Virus record (IMG/VR): IMGVR_UViG_3300047440_000087
Coordinates: 1-42,890 of that record
Origin: a virus
DNA length: 42,890 bases
Strand: one strand, 5' to 3'
Part shown: in pieces, positions 29,926-38,181 of the stretch
How positions within the stretch are numbered: position 1 is the first letter of the stretch
Layout: every line of letters starts with the position of its first letter
Translations under genes and position numbers: made by a program
Notes under the pieces: generated by a model
Databases searched by the model: none
Seen by the model: the letters and a program-made list of their open reading frames with translations, nothing else
What the model was told of the DNA's origin: nothing

Positions 29926-31659
29926 TTAGACCTTCTTGCGACCGATGATCTGAGCAGACTTGAACTTCGTCAGAGCGCCCGACAGCCTGGTCTCGATCAG
30001 GTACTTGTACTGGTTGTAGTCGATGTCGAAGTCGTCGAACATCGCAACCGCGCCACCCTTGTCGGCACCCAGCGTGTAGTCGGACAGGTTGACAAGGATC
30101 GCGAGGAGGTCATGGACCGTGGTGCCGTCACCAACGTCAATGATCTCGGCATCCTCCATGACCGGAACGGCAACAATCTTCGACACGCGAAGCGCCGCAG
30201 CCAGCTCTGCCTCCGTCGCGTAAAGACGCCGGCCCGTGGTGTCCTTGACGACCAGCAGCTCAGTGAGAGCCCGCTCCGTGGTGTACATCGCCGGATTACC
30301 CGACCCGCGGTAGAACTCACGCTGCAGGATGACCGCATCGACGAGTGCATCCCCGACCACAGACTTGTTCACGATCGTCTGGTGAGAGTAGAACTCGTCA
30401 TCGGTTGCGATCGGACGAATATGATCCTCCTGGATCTTGTCCGGGTCAGCAACGTCACGACCATCGCCGACGAGAACAGCGCGAGCGATCTCCTCGTCAA
30501 GCATGACCCTCATCTCAGCCTTGAGCCAGGCCACCACGTCGAGATCCGTGATGTCGATGATGTCGTCGCGGTCGAGCTTCTGCTTCTTGTAGATGGTCTG
30601 AGGGGTCGTCACTCGCTGCTCGAGCTTGAACCACTCCTCCTTCTTCAGACTGCCCTTGACGTAACCCTTGGCACGAGCCTCAGGGTGCGTGATATCCGCA
30701 GACTGCGACTTGATGCGGGAGAACGGCGAGTGACGAGTTCCCGTGAGGACCCCATCAACCCAATCCATCCGACGCGCGACGAACTCCGGGGAATTCGCGA
30801 TGGTGCGAGCATCCGGGAACAGGTAGTCGATGTTCTCGATACCGTACGTCACCGCATGGGCCAGGACAGACTCCTTCATGGAGCCGGTCTTCTTGGCGTC
30901 CTCGATGATGGAGCGGACCTGATCGTGGGTGAGCGTCTGACGAGGAGTCTTGGGGGTTTCCTCGTTCTGCTCGAAGACGTTACGCGGCATTTCAGTACCT
31001 TCCTGGTGCGTGAGGGATTCCTCGGGCGTATCATTGGACTTGTCGTCAGACTTCTCATCGGAATGCGCGGCAGTGCCGTCGGCAGCCTCAAGAGCCGCAC
31101 CGATCATAAAGTGAACTAGATCCTTCTGCTCGGCAGTAAGGGATTCGTACACATCCTGCAGAGTCTGGTCTGCTGCAGCATGAACAACCGGCTTATCCTC
31201 GTGCTCCAGAGTGAGACCGGTGTAGATGATGGCCTCATCCTCGAGAGTCTCAACTTCGCCATCGGAATGCGCCAGATTGACATTGTCGATGAGAGCCCCG
31301 GGATTTGCGCCTGAAAGGACGAGACTCACCTCGATGATGGACCCATGGATGACGCTCTTACCCTTCTCGAGGAGCTTGTTCGCATAGATCGAGAGAGCAG
31401 TGATGTCCTTGTGTCGAACGAGGGTCTTTGCGCTCTTTCCGCTCTCAGTCTCATTGAAGTACGCGTAGGTGTAAACACCATCGGTACGATTCTCAAGAAC
31501 GGCGTGGCCGAGGACGTTACCCGGTTCCTTGTGACCGTGCTGCCAGACCAGAGGAACAGTCATACCGTCCATGTGCTTGAAAGCATCGGGCATGATCGTT
31601 CGACCGTCGGAGCACTTGAGACCGGCCTTCGTGGCGTAGCCGCTGAAATCAGCTTCCAT
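29926..31659 (-). CDS. Prohead protease-major capsid protein fusion
   Basis: The product is 577 residues. Residues 1-about 135 form an S78-type prohead protease: LVWQHGHKEPGNVLGHA (H41/H43) and SIIEVSLVLSGANPGA (Ser112). A charged linker (about 140-220) resembles a scaffolding delta region. From Met224 (MPRNVFEQNEETPKTPRQTL) the major capsid protein follows, with EFVARRMDWVDGVLTGTRHSPF and ARAVLVGDGRDVADPDKI. HK97-type capsids usually use separate genes or this fusion in part of the Gram-positive phages. Third codon positions are GC-rich, as for a highly expressed gene. AAGGAGCCAGTCAAA precedes the ATG. An internal ribosome site can make the capsid part alone. Confidence 0.92.
   Translation of the reverse strand: MEADFSGYATKAGLKCSDGRTIMPDAFKHMDGMTVPLVWQHGHKEPGNVLGHAVLENRTDGVYTYAYFNETESGKSAKTLVRHKDITALSIYANKLLEKGKSVIHGSIIEVSLVLSGANPGALIDNVNLAHSDGEVETLEDEAIIYTGLTLEHEDKPVVHAAADQTLQDVYESLTAEQKDLVHFMIGAALEAADGTAAHSDEKSDDKSNDTPEESLTHQEGTEMPRNVFEQNEETPKTPRQTLTHDQVRSIIEDAKKTGSMKESVLAHAVTYGIENIDYLFPDARTIANSPEFVARRMDWVDGVLTGTRHSPFSRIKSQSADITHPEARAKGYVKGSLKKEEWFKLEQRVTTPQTIYKKQKLDRDDIIDITDLDVVAWLKAEMRVMLDEEIARAVLVGDGRDVADPDKIQEDHIRPIATDDEFYSHQTIVNKSVVGDALVDAVILQREFYRGSGNPAMYTTERALTELLVVKDTTGRRLYATEAELAAALRVSKIVAVPVMEDAEIIDVGDGTTVHDLLAILVNLSDYTLGADKGGAVAMFDDFDIDYNQYKYLIETRLSGALTKFKSAQIIGRKKV
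30988..31005 (-). promoter_or_regulatory. Internal ribosome site and start for the free capsid protein
   Basis: Within the fusion gene, GGAAGG stands about seven bases before the ATG at 30990 (Met224), where the capsid domain begins. The same spacing and nearly the same bases (GAAGGAACTGAA-ATG) serve the gene starting at 6571. A separate 354-residue capsid protein would give excess capsid over protease. Confidence 0.6.
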
Positions 31660-32935
31660 TTTGACTGGCTCCTTCCTTAATTGTTGGTGTAGTTCCGGCC
31701 CCGACGGTGTCAGGGATCAAAGCTTTACTTCCGGGCACAGGAGCACCCAATTCAGACTGAGGCATGTTGCTATTACGAAGCTCGTCTGCCTTTGGTTCCT
31801 TCGAGGGCTTCATGCCAACGATCTGACGAATCTCATTCGAGGAAACAATCTCATTACGAGTGAACTTGTCAGCGATATCAGCAATCTCACTGATGGGGAC
31901 CAGCTTGAAGGGATCAGAGAAGTACATAATCGACTGCATCTGCGAACGAGCAGTCTTCGTGAGGAAAGAACGCTTCATAGCCTCAGAGATGGCCCCAAGG
32001 ATCGGAGCGATAGAGCGATTCTGGTAATTCAGCATTGACTTCTCATCAGCCGTACCATTCATGACATCTTCAGTAAGACCAAGCTGACTATAGAGCATTC
32101 CCGTAAGATACTCGACCTGCTTGAGAAGGTTGTTCTCTGTTGGGCGATTGAGCTGAGTGATCTTCTCGGTTCCATCTGTATAGGCAATTCCGTACTTGCT
32201 ACCCTGCAGTTGCTGTTCAATGTCCTTACGTCGCATTTCAGCTTGTGCGCGGCGGGCATCAGACTTAATAACGTATGGGAGCTGAATAATGAGGTCAAGC
32301 TTTCCGGAGCTGGACTGCTCGTCTACAACATCCAGAAGACCCAACTTTCGAATCAACCGCTGAAGGGTTGAGTTAGGCTCATTCATGACATTGTAAAGCG
32401 GATTCTCAACCAAAGCCACAGTCGACTTCGGAAGCGTGACTTCTTCTCGACGACCAGTCTTCTGGTTGTAGAGGTTGATTCGGACATGTTCGGGGTACCA
32501 CTGAACGACCGTTCCGACACGAAGTGTCTTGATGTCGTATCCGCCAGTAGTAGTTGGATTAATCGTCGTATCGACAGGAACAATAGCGGCGATACCATGC
32601 TCGAACATCGTCATGACAATATCTTGACGGAATGCAGTAGCTGCCTGATCTAGGTTTGCCTCAACTAGAAGACACTCATTCAGTCCACTCTCAATATCAT
32701 CTACGTATCGTCCAGCATCATCGAGTCGAACGTGTCGAATAACATTAGAGGCGACGTCAATACTTAGACGCGTGTAAATAGACGAGATAATGGTTCGTTC
32801 GTTGATAATAGGCATACTGCTACGACTTGGTTGAACCCCATAGCCACCGCCAATATCAAACGATCCAAATTGGAGACGATCATTATCGCTGAATACGTTC
32901 CATGCGTGCCTTAGTCTAGCTCCAAAGCTTGCCAT
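31649..32935 (-). CDS. Portal protein
   Basis: The product is 428 residues. RTIISSIYTRLSIDVASNVIRHV, YNVMNEPNSTLQRLIRKLGLLD, IEQQLQGSKYGIAYTDGTEKI, LLKQVEYLTGMLYSQLGLTEDVMNGTADEKSMLNYQNR and a TEIADKFTRNEIVSSNEIRQIVG-like segment match the HK97-type portal. It follows the large terminase and one small tagged gene, as expected. The end overlaps the capsid-fusion start by 11 bases. It forms the 12-fold ring for DNA entry. AGAGGAGGTGAC precedes the ATG. Confidence 0.9.
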   Translation of the reverse strand: MASFGARLRHAWNVFSDNDRLQFGSFDIGGGYGVQPSRSSMPIINERTIISSIYTRLSIDVASNVIRHVRLDDAGRYVDDIESGLNECLLVEANLDQAATAFRQDIVMTMFEHGIAAIVPVDTTINPTTTGGYDIKTLRVGTVVQWYPEHVRINLYNQKTGRREEVTLPKSTVALVENPLYNVMNEPNSTLQRLIRKLGLLDVVDEQSSSGKLDLIIQLPYVIKSDARRAQAEMRRKDIEQQLQGSKYGIAYTDGTEKITQLNRPTENNLLKQVEYLTGMLYSQLGLTEDVMNGTADEKSMLNYQNRSIAPILGAISEAMKRSFLTKTARSQMQSIMYFSDPFKLVPISEIADIADKFTRNEIVSSNEIRQIVGMKPSKEPKADELRNSNMPQSELGAPVPGSKALIPDTVGAGTTPTIKEGASQNGS

Positions 32936-32967
32936 ATGTCACCTCCTCTGCGCAGACGATTGTGCGG

Positions 32968-33318
32968 CTACTTCTTCTTTTCCTTGGTATACTGCGGACC
33001 GAACAGAATCGTAGTCGCAACCAATTCTCCCTTGGCAATGCGCTCAACAGAACGCTCTAGCTCAGAGATCTTCTTGTTGTGATAACCCTCGAATCGTCCG
33101 CCACCACCCCAAGTATATTTGTCTGCCTTCGCGAGAAAGCCTTCGATTCCTCGGCCCTCAAGAGCCTTCTTGTGCGACTCAATCATATCCTGGGTCTGAT
33201 ATGTAGCGACTTTCCTGGCCGTACGACCGATTGGTCCTGGGTTTGCCTTCCTTGTACCCCAGTGCATTCCCTTGACACCGAAATGTTCTAGTGCTTGTTC
33301 CCTCGTCATCTCACTCAT
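32968..33318 (-). CDS. Small head-associated protein with HFG-GMHWG tag
   Basis: The product is 116 residues. Its N-terminus reads EQALEHFGVKGMHWGTRKA (8-26), a tag that occurs in many phage head or virion proteins. The rest is basic and helical (RTARKVATYQTQDMIESHKKALEGRG, KISELERSVERIAKGEL) and ends in KEKKK. ATG overlaps the terminase stop (ATGA). It lies between terminase and portal, so an internal capsid protein, carried with the DNA, is plausible. No enzyme motif visible. Confidence 0.78.
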   Translation of the reverse strand: MSEMTREQALEHFGVKGMHWGTRKANPGPIGRTARKVATYQTQDMIESHKKALEGRGIEGFLAKADKYTWGGGGRFEGYHNKKISELERSVERIAKGELVATTILFGPQYTKEKKK

Positions 33319-35060
33319 TCAAAGGCCTCCTTATTCGCCTTGTAAGCCACGTAAGCATCAAGAAGTGCAGAAACGTTGTCAATCTTCTCCTCCTGACGCC
33401 GCTTAAGAAGCTTTCGGTTGCCGTTTGTATCTTCGAGAGTGATAGCATTACCCATCGCGAACTGCATCAGGTCTTGATCGAATATAAGCATTCGCTCTTC
33501 GCTAAGGATCTTGATCTCACCAAGGGGAACGGATTCAGTACGAGCACCCTGAATGACCTTCTCAATACCGTAAGGACCGTTCTCTTGTTCCCAACGACTA
33601 ACAAATTCCTTTGCGTTGTATGGGTCGAAGCCGAGAGTCCTAACGTCATACTCAGAATCCTCTACGAACCGCTCCAAGTCCTCGTACACTTCGATCATGT
33701 CTAGAACAGTGCATTCTAGAACGTGCAGACTTCCCTCTCGAAGAAATTGCTCATACTTTTGACGCATAGCACCGGGCAGCTTAGCAAGGGTCAAAGACGA
33801 GATGTAACTCCTGGTTTTAACCCCAAATTTCCCGCTTGGAAGAGGGAATAGGAAGGTAAAAGCACAGAAGTCGTCACCTTGTGAAAGGTCAGCTCCAAGA
33901 GCACACGGCATCTTCCAGAACTCACGAGGACGATGGGGAAGAGTTTCCTCGTAGGTGAAGAAGTAGGTGTAACCCTCCATAGGAATTCCGAAGCGCTTTG
34001 CAAGGATGTCGTTACGAGAAGCAGGAGCCTTCTCTGCTCGTTCAACATCCAATTGGTAGGTCTCATATGAGATTGTCAAACCGAGGTTGGGGTTTGCCTT
34101 CAACCACATCTCTGGTTGAGCAACTTCCTCCAAATCGTCTAGCTTATAGTGCCAGATAGAAATGTGAGGAGCTAGATACTCTCCCTTAAGAATGTCAGCT
34201 AGTTCCATTTTGATGGTGTCGCCAGAACCATTACGAACGGTTCCCTCAGAACTGATAGCGACGATCAAATAGTCTTCAAGCTTGGATGCTCCTTGCTCAA
34301 CAGCACCAACAACGTCTTCTCGAATGTCACCAGACAGCCACTCATCAATCGTAGAGACCTTAGGACGCAGACCCTGGAGCTTGTTGATGGTCATCGGTCG
34401 AACTTCAAGGAGGGAGCCGGTTAGAAAGTTCTCGACGCCCTTCTTGGTCGGTGCCAGCTTCATTCTATTGGCCCGACTGCCTGTTGTGTTCTGCATCGAT
34501 CCCTCAGTGAGGAACTTAAACAGAGGCCCTCGACTTCTAGTGATCGCTGTTCGAATAGGAGACATTACTTCGTCAGCCTGTTTCATTGTAGGCGACGTGG
34601 TAATCTGGTGCGTCGTTGATGTGTCGACATTCAGAAAGTAACTCTGCAGACATGAGGCATACATTGACTTAGCTGCGCCTCGGGCTACGATCAGATATTG
34701 CTTGGTCGTTAACCTCTTCTTGATGACCTTCGAGACGTAGCGCCCACCGTGGTTGTCCGGGGAAGGTTGGTAGACGCTACGCTCGACGAAGTAGTACCAT
34801 CCGAAGATCTGTTCGGCCCATAGTTTGAACGAGGGGAGGAGATGGAGGTCGCTTCCGTCGGTTAGAGTTAGTTCATTCTCGCAGTAGCGAACGAATCCCT
34901 CAACAGTTTCATCATCGTAATAGAATTTTGAGTTGGCAATAAGCGCATCAATTCGATTCATCTCCATAGAGATCTCTCGATTGACAGGAATCTCCCCCCT
35001 CAGTACGGCATCCCTGAACTGGCCATAGTAAAAGGGCACCGCCTTATTGGAGAGAGTCAT
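33315..35060 (-). CDS. Terminase large subunit
   Basis: The product is 581 residues. Walker A-type ARGAAKS (126-132), TTSPTMKQADEV, Walker B STIDEW (236-241) and the nuclease segment LGADLSQGDDF (D391) with a later GFDPYNAKEFVSRWE match the Terminase_1 family. It cuts and pumps DNA into the head at the portal. The small subunit lies about 7.4 kb upstream, with fibre and lysis genes between, which is unusual. It starts 11 bases after a tagged gene and overlaps the next one. Confidence 0.94.
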   Translation of the reverse strand: MTLSNKAVPFYYGQFRDAVLRGEIPVNREISMEMNRIDALIANSKFYYDDETVEGFVRYCENELTLTDGSDLHLLPSFKLWAEQIFGWYYFVERSVYQPSPDNHGGRYVSKVIKKRLTTKQYLIVARGAAKSMYASCLQSYFLNVDTSTTHQITTSPTMKQADEVMSPIRTAITRSRGPLFKFLTEGSMQNTTGSRANRMKLAPTKKGVENFLTGSLLEVRPMTINKLQGLRPKVSTIDEWLSGDIREDVVGAVEQGASKLEDYLIVAISSEGTVRNGSGDTIKMELADILKGEYLAPHISIWHYKLDDLEEVAQPEMWLKANPNLGLTISYETYQLDVERAEKAPASRNDILAKRFGIPMEGYTYFFTYEETLPHRPREFWKMPCALGADLSQGDDFCAFTFLFPLPSGKFGVKTRSYISSLTLAKLPGAMRQKYEQFLREGSLHVLECTVLDMIEVYEDLERFVEDSEYDVRTLGFDPYNAKEFVSRWEQENGPYGIEKVIQGARTESVPLGEIKILSEERMLIFDQDLMQFAMGNAITLEDTNGNRKLLKRRQEEKIDNVSALLDAYVAYKANKEAFE

Positions 35061-35071
35061 ATCACCAACCC

Positions 35072-35539
35072 CTACTTCTTCTTCTTTGCTACTGCCTTGG
35101 CTACTGAAGCGCCAAGCTCCATAGCAGATTTCATTCGCTCATCTCGAGACTGTGGCTTCCACAGCCCATACGACTTCTGAAGGATCTCTGGATTCTGAAG
35201 AGCAAACTTTACAAAGTCTTGCCCAGTACTCTTCTGCTTCGTGTTCAACTTAGAGAACTGTTGCTCAAGATTCATCCGTTCTACGACAGCTCGCATCTCG
35301 GCATTGGTAAGAGAGTTGGGCCCACTCTCCTTCGCCTTTCGACGACCTTCAGCAGCCTTTCTTGCATCCTCAGAGACAGGATGACCTGCTCCTCCAGAAG
35401 TCTTGATCATCCCACGCTTAGTCTTGACGACAACGGGTTCGGGTGATCCGGAAGGAGCAGAAGCCGTCTTTCGAACACCCCAGTGCATTCCCTTGATGCC
35501 GTAGTGTTCCAGAACTTCATCAATTGTCTGGGACTTCAT
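35072..35539 (-). CDS. Small virion-type protein with HYG-GMHWG tag
   Basis: The product is 155 residues, beginning MKSQTIDEVLEHYGIKGMHW, followed by GVRKT. The tag is nearly the same as that of the 33318 gene. A Lys/Ser/Gly-rich region (KTKRGMIKTSGGAGHPVSEDARKAAEGRRKAKESG) and a helical end (AMELGASVAKAVAKKKK) follow. I chose the ATG at 35539 with GGGAGGAG seven bases upstream; earlier starts lie inside the lysin gene end. Likely a DNA-binding internal head protein, given its basic composition and place next to the terminase. Confidence 0.78.
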   Translation of the reverse strand: MKSQTIDEVLEHYGIKGMHWGVRKTASAPSGSPEPVVVKTKRGMIKTSGGAGHPVSEDARKAAEGRRKAKESGPNSLTNAEMRAVVERMNLEQQFSKLNTKQKSTGQDFVKFALQNPEILQKSYGLWKPQSRDERMKSAMELGASVAKAVAKKKK

Positions 35540-35561
35540 GGAAACTCCTCCCATTTTGACG

Positions 35562-36854
35562 TTAGTCCACGAAGAGACTAAGGATGGACAAAGCCAGAAT
35601 GATGATAGCAATCGCCAGCATGACGGTAGGAGTCCAGTCGCGCTTTGGTGACAAAGTCTCAGTCGAGACTAGTTCCATCTGTTCCTGCCACTCGATCTCT
35701 GTCTTTGCATAGTTGGTCGTGATCTTGACTGGATCAGTACCACCAGTGACTCGGGCTTGCCACTTTCCACCAATACCACTACCTGCTTCGGTGTGATAGG
35801 AACCCCAACCATAGGAGTTCTTCTTCAGACCCATGTAACGATAATCGTAGGCAGTGGCATCGCCATCATCCCGAACCCAGCGGACTTCACCAACACGATC
35901 GGCAGACCTATTCGAAGGGAGTTCCCAACGTGTGTAAATAAAATGATGATCACGTGGATTACCCTCCTTCTTACCACTAGCAGGCTGCTTCAACCCCGGT
36001 AGATCAACCCATCCCGCACTCGGACTGATCGTGACAGGGCCAGACTTCTTGCCTGAGTACCAGTCCCATGTACCGTAGCCTTCGATCGTTCCTTCTGGCT
36101 CCGGCTCCGGAGATTCGGGATCAGGCGGATCGGGTGGTTCTGGCGGAACAATGTCTGGAAGATCATTGATGACATTATTACCCGTACCAGCAAAGAGATG
36201 GTCAGCTTGTGACGGCCCGACACTCGACGCTCCAACAGGGTCGTCGCCGAAGCCGTGCTGCTGCTGGCAAAGACGAACCTCATGATCAGTTTGGTCGAAA
36301 TAGTTGCCAGTAATGGGAAGATTTGAACCACCCTCCAATTTATGACCATTCAGGGCTACTTGCAGCCGAGAAACACTATCTGAGTCTTCCTGACCATAGA
36401 TCAGCTTTGACAGATAGACATCCCCTTCATCGACTCCGTCGCCAACCTCGAATCGAACCCCATTATACTGATCGGTCCAGACATCCCAGCCTGAGGCTCC
36501 CCACTTATTGGGGTAATCGAGGTCTTCAATCCCAACCATTGCTCCATTTCCAGGGTCAGTAGTAGCAATCCTGCCATCACCAAGTGAAAGGCAAGCATGA
36601 CCATTACTACCGTACTTATAGCCAAGCCAAGCTCCTTTAGGGGGCGGACCAGACCAAGTACTAGGAGTCCAGAACCGCCCGCTTGCCTTTACTTTGTCAA
36701 CGCACTCGTTGGCATCATCGCAGCTCCATGCCGCAGGGTTGCCGTAATCCCCGCCGAGACTCTGCCAAGTATGCTGTGCGCACATGCCTCGATCACTTGG
36801 ATTATGGCCAAGAAACCAATCGATGCGTTCCTCAATACCTCGTGGGGAACTCAT
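35562..36854 (-). CDS. CHAP-type lysin with C-terminal membrane anchor
   Basis: The product is 430 residues. Residues about 15-140 resemble a CHAP amidase/peptidase: GMCAQHTW (Cys25) and NGHACLSLGDG (His86). About 150-220 resembles a peptidoglycan-binding domain (VSRLQVALNGHKLEGGSNLPITGNYFDQTDHEVRLCQQQHG). A proline-glutamate hinge (PPEPPDPPDPESPEPEPE) leads to a beta-rich domain and a last membrane helix (about 410-430, PTVMLAIAIIILALSILSLFVD). A C-terminal anchor is rare in actinophage endolysins; it may restrain the enzyme until lysis, or mark a tail-linked enzyme. ATG at 36854 overlaps the previous stop (ATGA). Confidence 0.82.
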   Translation of the reverse strand: MSSPRGIEERIDWFLGHNPSDRGMCAQHTWQSLGGDYGNPAAWSCDDANECVDKVKASGRFWTPSTWSGPPPKGAWLGYKYGSNGHACLSLGDGRIATTDPGNGAMVGIEDLDYPNKWGASGWDVWTDQYNGVRFEVGDGVDEGDVYLSKLIYGQEDSDSVSRLQVALNGHKLEGGSNLPITGNYFDQTDHEVRLCQQQHGFGDDPVGASSVGPSQADHLFAGTGNNVINDLPDIVPPEPPDPPDPESPEPEPEGTIEGYGTWDWYSGKKSGPVTISPSAGWVDLPGLKQPASGKKEGNPRDHHFIYTRWELPSNRSADRVGEVRWVRDDGDATAYDYRYMGLKKNSYGWGSYHTEAGSGIGGKWQARVTGGTDPVKITTNYAKTEIEWQEQMELVSTETLSPKRDWTPTVMLAIAIIILALSILSLFVD

Positions 36855-36934
36855 ACCTGGTTCGCAATCCAGAAGCCAAGGGCAACAATCGCGAGGATGA
36901 GTGCAATGATAATCAGAACACGTTCTCCGGTCAT
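36851..36934 (-). CDS. 27-residue membrane peptide, holin-like
   Basis: An ATG at 36934 overlaps the stop of the preceding small gene (ATGA), and its stop overlaps the lysin start in the same way. The peptide MTGERVLIIIALILAIVALG continues FWIANQV: almost entirely one membrane helix after a charged start. Double coupling and place just before the lysin suggest a pinholin- or regulator-like role. Its size is at the lower limit for a gene, so I keep moderate confidence. Confidence 0.65.
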   Translation of the reverse strand: MTGERVLIIIALILAIVALGFWIANQV

Positions 36935-37095
36935 GCGGGGTCACTCCTTCCTTCTCCAGGTTCGGGCTCGAGATCCTTCTCGAGGATGATCATAATCCGT
37001 CTAGGATTAACAACTCTCCTAGTTCGGTGCCATCCAAGCTCTTGAGCACGTGATTCAAGAGCCCAGACCACCTCGTAGTCCTCTGTTTGGTCCAT
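36931..37095 (-). CDS. 54-residue basic protein between hydrolase and lysin
   Basis: An ATG at 37095 shares a base with the hydrolase stop (TAATG), with AGGAGGG in front, and opens 54 codons: MDQTEDYEVVWALESRAQEL, then GWHRTRRVVNPRRIMIILEKDLEPEP. A positive middle and an acidic end are visible. No membrane helix. Overlaps on both sides place it in the lysis operon. Function unknown. Confidence 0.72.
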   Translation of the reverse strand: MDQTEDYEVVWALESRAQELGWHRTRRVVNPRRIMIILEKDLEPEPGEGRSDPA

Positions 37096-38180
37096 TAGCC
37101 CTCCTGTCCTGTCAGAATATCGAGAATCATCTGAACTGGTTCAACTAGTCGATCGACAATATCCTCAAGAGCAGTCACACGAGCTTCCAAGTCATCTTCC
37201 GGAACTGGGGGAGGAAGTTCCGCGTCGAAGTACTTGACCAACGCATCGAGAACCGGCTTTGCTGAGGCATCAGTACGGAAAATACCGAAATTCCTCTCAT
37301 GCGGAGCTGAGGTCTGCGCCATGTCCATATCGGTGTAAATTGCTGCACCCTCAATACCCATGAGACTCAGCATTGCAAACTCAGCGACAGAATATGAAGC
37401 CTGCTGCTGTTCAGAAACACCTCGTGTATGGTTCTCCTCATCACCCTGATTCGAATGCGTACTCCATCCGAACTCAGTAACCCAGAGGGGACTCTCATCC
37501 CCGTGAGTCTTCCGAATCTCCTGAAGACGAGCAATTCCTCGGACCGACCAGTCACTGTCTGGAGCCCACGGAGGAAGATCTGAAGGAGACATGTACGGAT
37601 GCACAGCAACTGCGTCGAAAGAGACTCCTGGGCGGAAGCGGTCATCGTTGTAGCTGTTGGGGTACCACATATCAGGAGGAGCAAGCCCAATATACGTGGG
37701 TGCGCCCGCGATGAAGATGGTGTCTGGAGCAAGACTCTTAGCGACGGGATATGCTTCGGCGAGCATGGTCACAAACTGAGCGTTGGTACCTGCCCAGAAA
37801 CCAGGAAGATCCGGCTCGTTCCACATCTCGACAGCGATAAGAGCCTTGCCATATCGCTTACCGATCTGACCCAAAGCCTCGCCATACTTCTCTGCATCTT
37901 GTGGAACACCGGGCTTCCCACCATTACCTGTGGCCCAGGCAGGTGCCATGTAAAGCATGATCATAACCTGCAGATCGCGCTCTGCACACTCTCCGACGTA
38001 CTTGTCCAGCTCGGCCCAGTCCCACTGATCGGCATTGCTGGGCTGAATACTCGCCCAGGCATAGTCCAGACGAATGAAATCCGCTCCCCAGGTCTCAGCC
38101 TCGTCAAGAAGCTTGTGCCTGAGAGTATCATCTCGCTGGTAATCCCAGTCCATGTGCTCGTTTACACCAATATGCATCAT
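37095..38180 (-). CDS. Clan-A glycoside hydrolase (GH5/GH39-like) with coiled-coil end
   Basis: The product is 361 residues. A TIM-barrel hydrolase pattern is seen: WGADFIRLDYAWASIQP, VEMWNEPDLPGF (acid/base Glu122 in NEP), FDAVAVHPYM and LWVTEFGWST (nucleophile Glu236). The last 45 residues (LEARVTALEDIVDRLVEPVQMILDIL) form a coiled coil, which could trimerise it or attach it to a virion part. It stands in the lysis region. It may degrade a host surface polysaccharide at entry or release. GGAG precedes the first of two ATG codons. Confidence 0.85.
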   Translation of the reverse strand: MMHIGVNEHMDWDYQRDDTLRHKLLDEAETWGADFIRLDYAWASIQPSNADQWDWAELDKYVGECAERDLQVMIMLYMAPAWATGNGGKPGVPQDAEKYGEALGQIGKRYGKALIAVEMWNEPDLPGFWAGTNAQFVTMLAEAYPVAKSLAPDTIFIAGAPTYIGLAPPDMWYPNSYNDDRFRPGVSFDAVAVHPYMSPSDLPPWAPDSDWSVRGIARLQEIRKTHGDESPLWVTEFGWSTHSNQGDEENHTRGVSEQQQASYSVAEFAMLSLMGIEGAAIYTDMDMAQTSAPHERNFGIFRTDASAKPVLDALVKYFDAELPPPVPEDDLEARVTALEDIVDRLVEPVQMILDILTGQEG

Positions 38181-38181
38181 C

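Noticed and set aside
29710-31119. Long plus-strand open frame of 469 codons opposite the capsid gene
   Set aside because: It is a shadow of the GC-rich capsid gene, lacks a ribosome site and has no recognisable domain.
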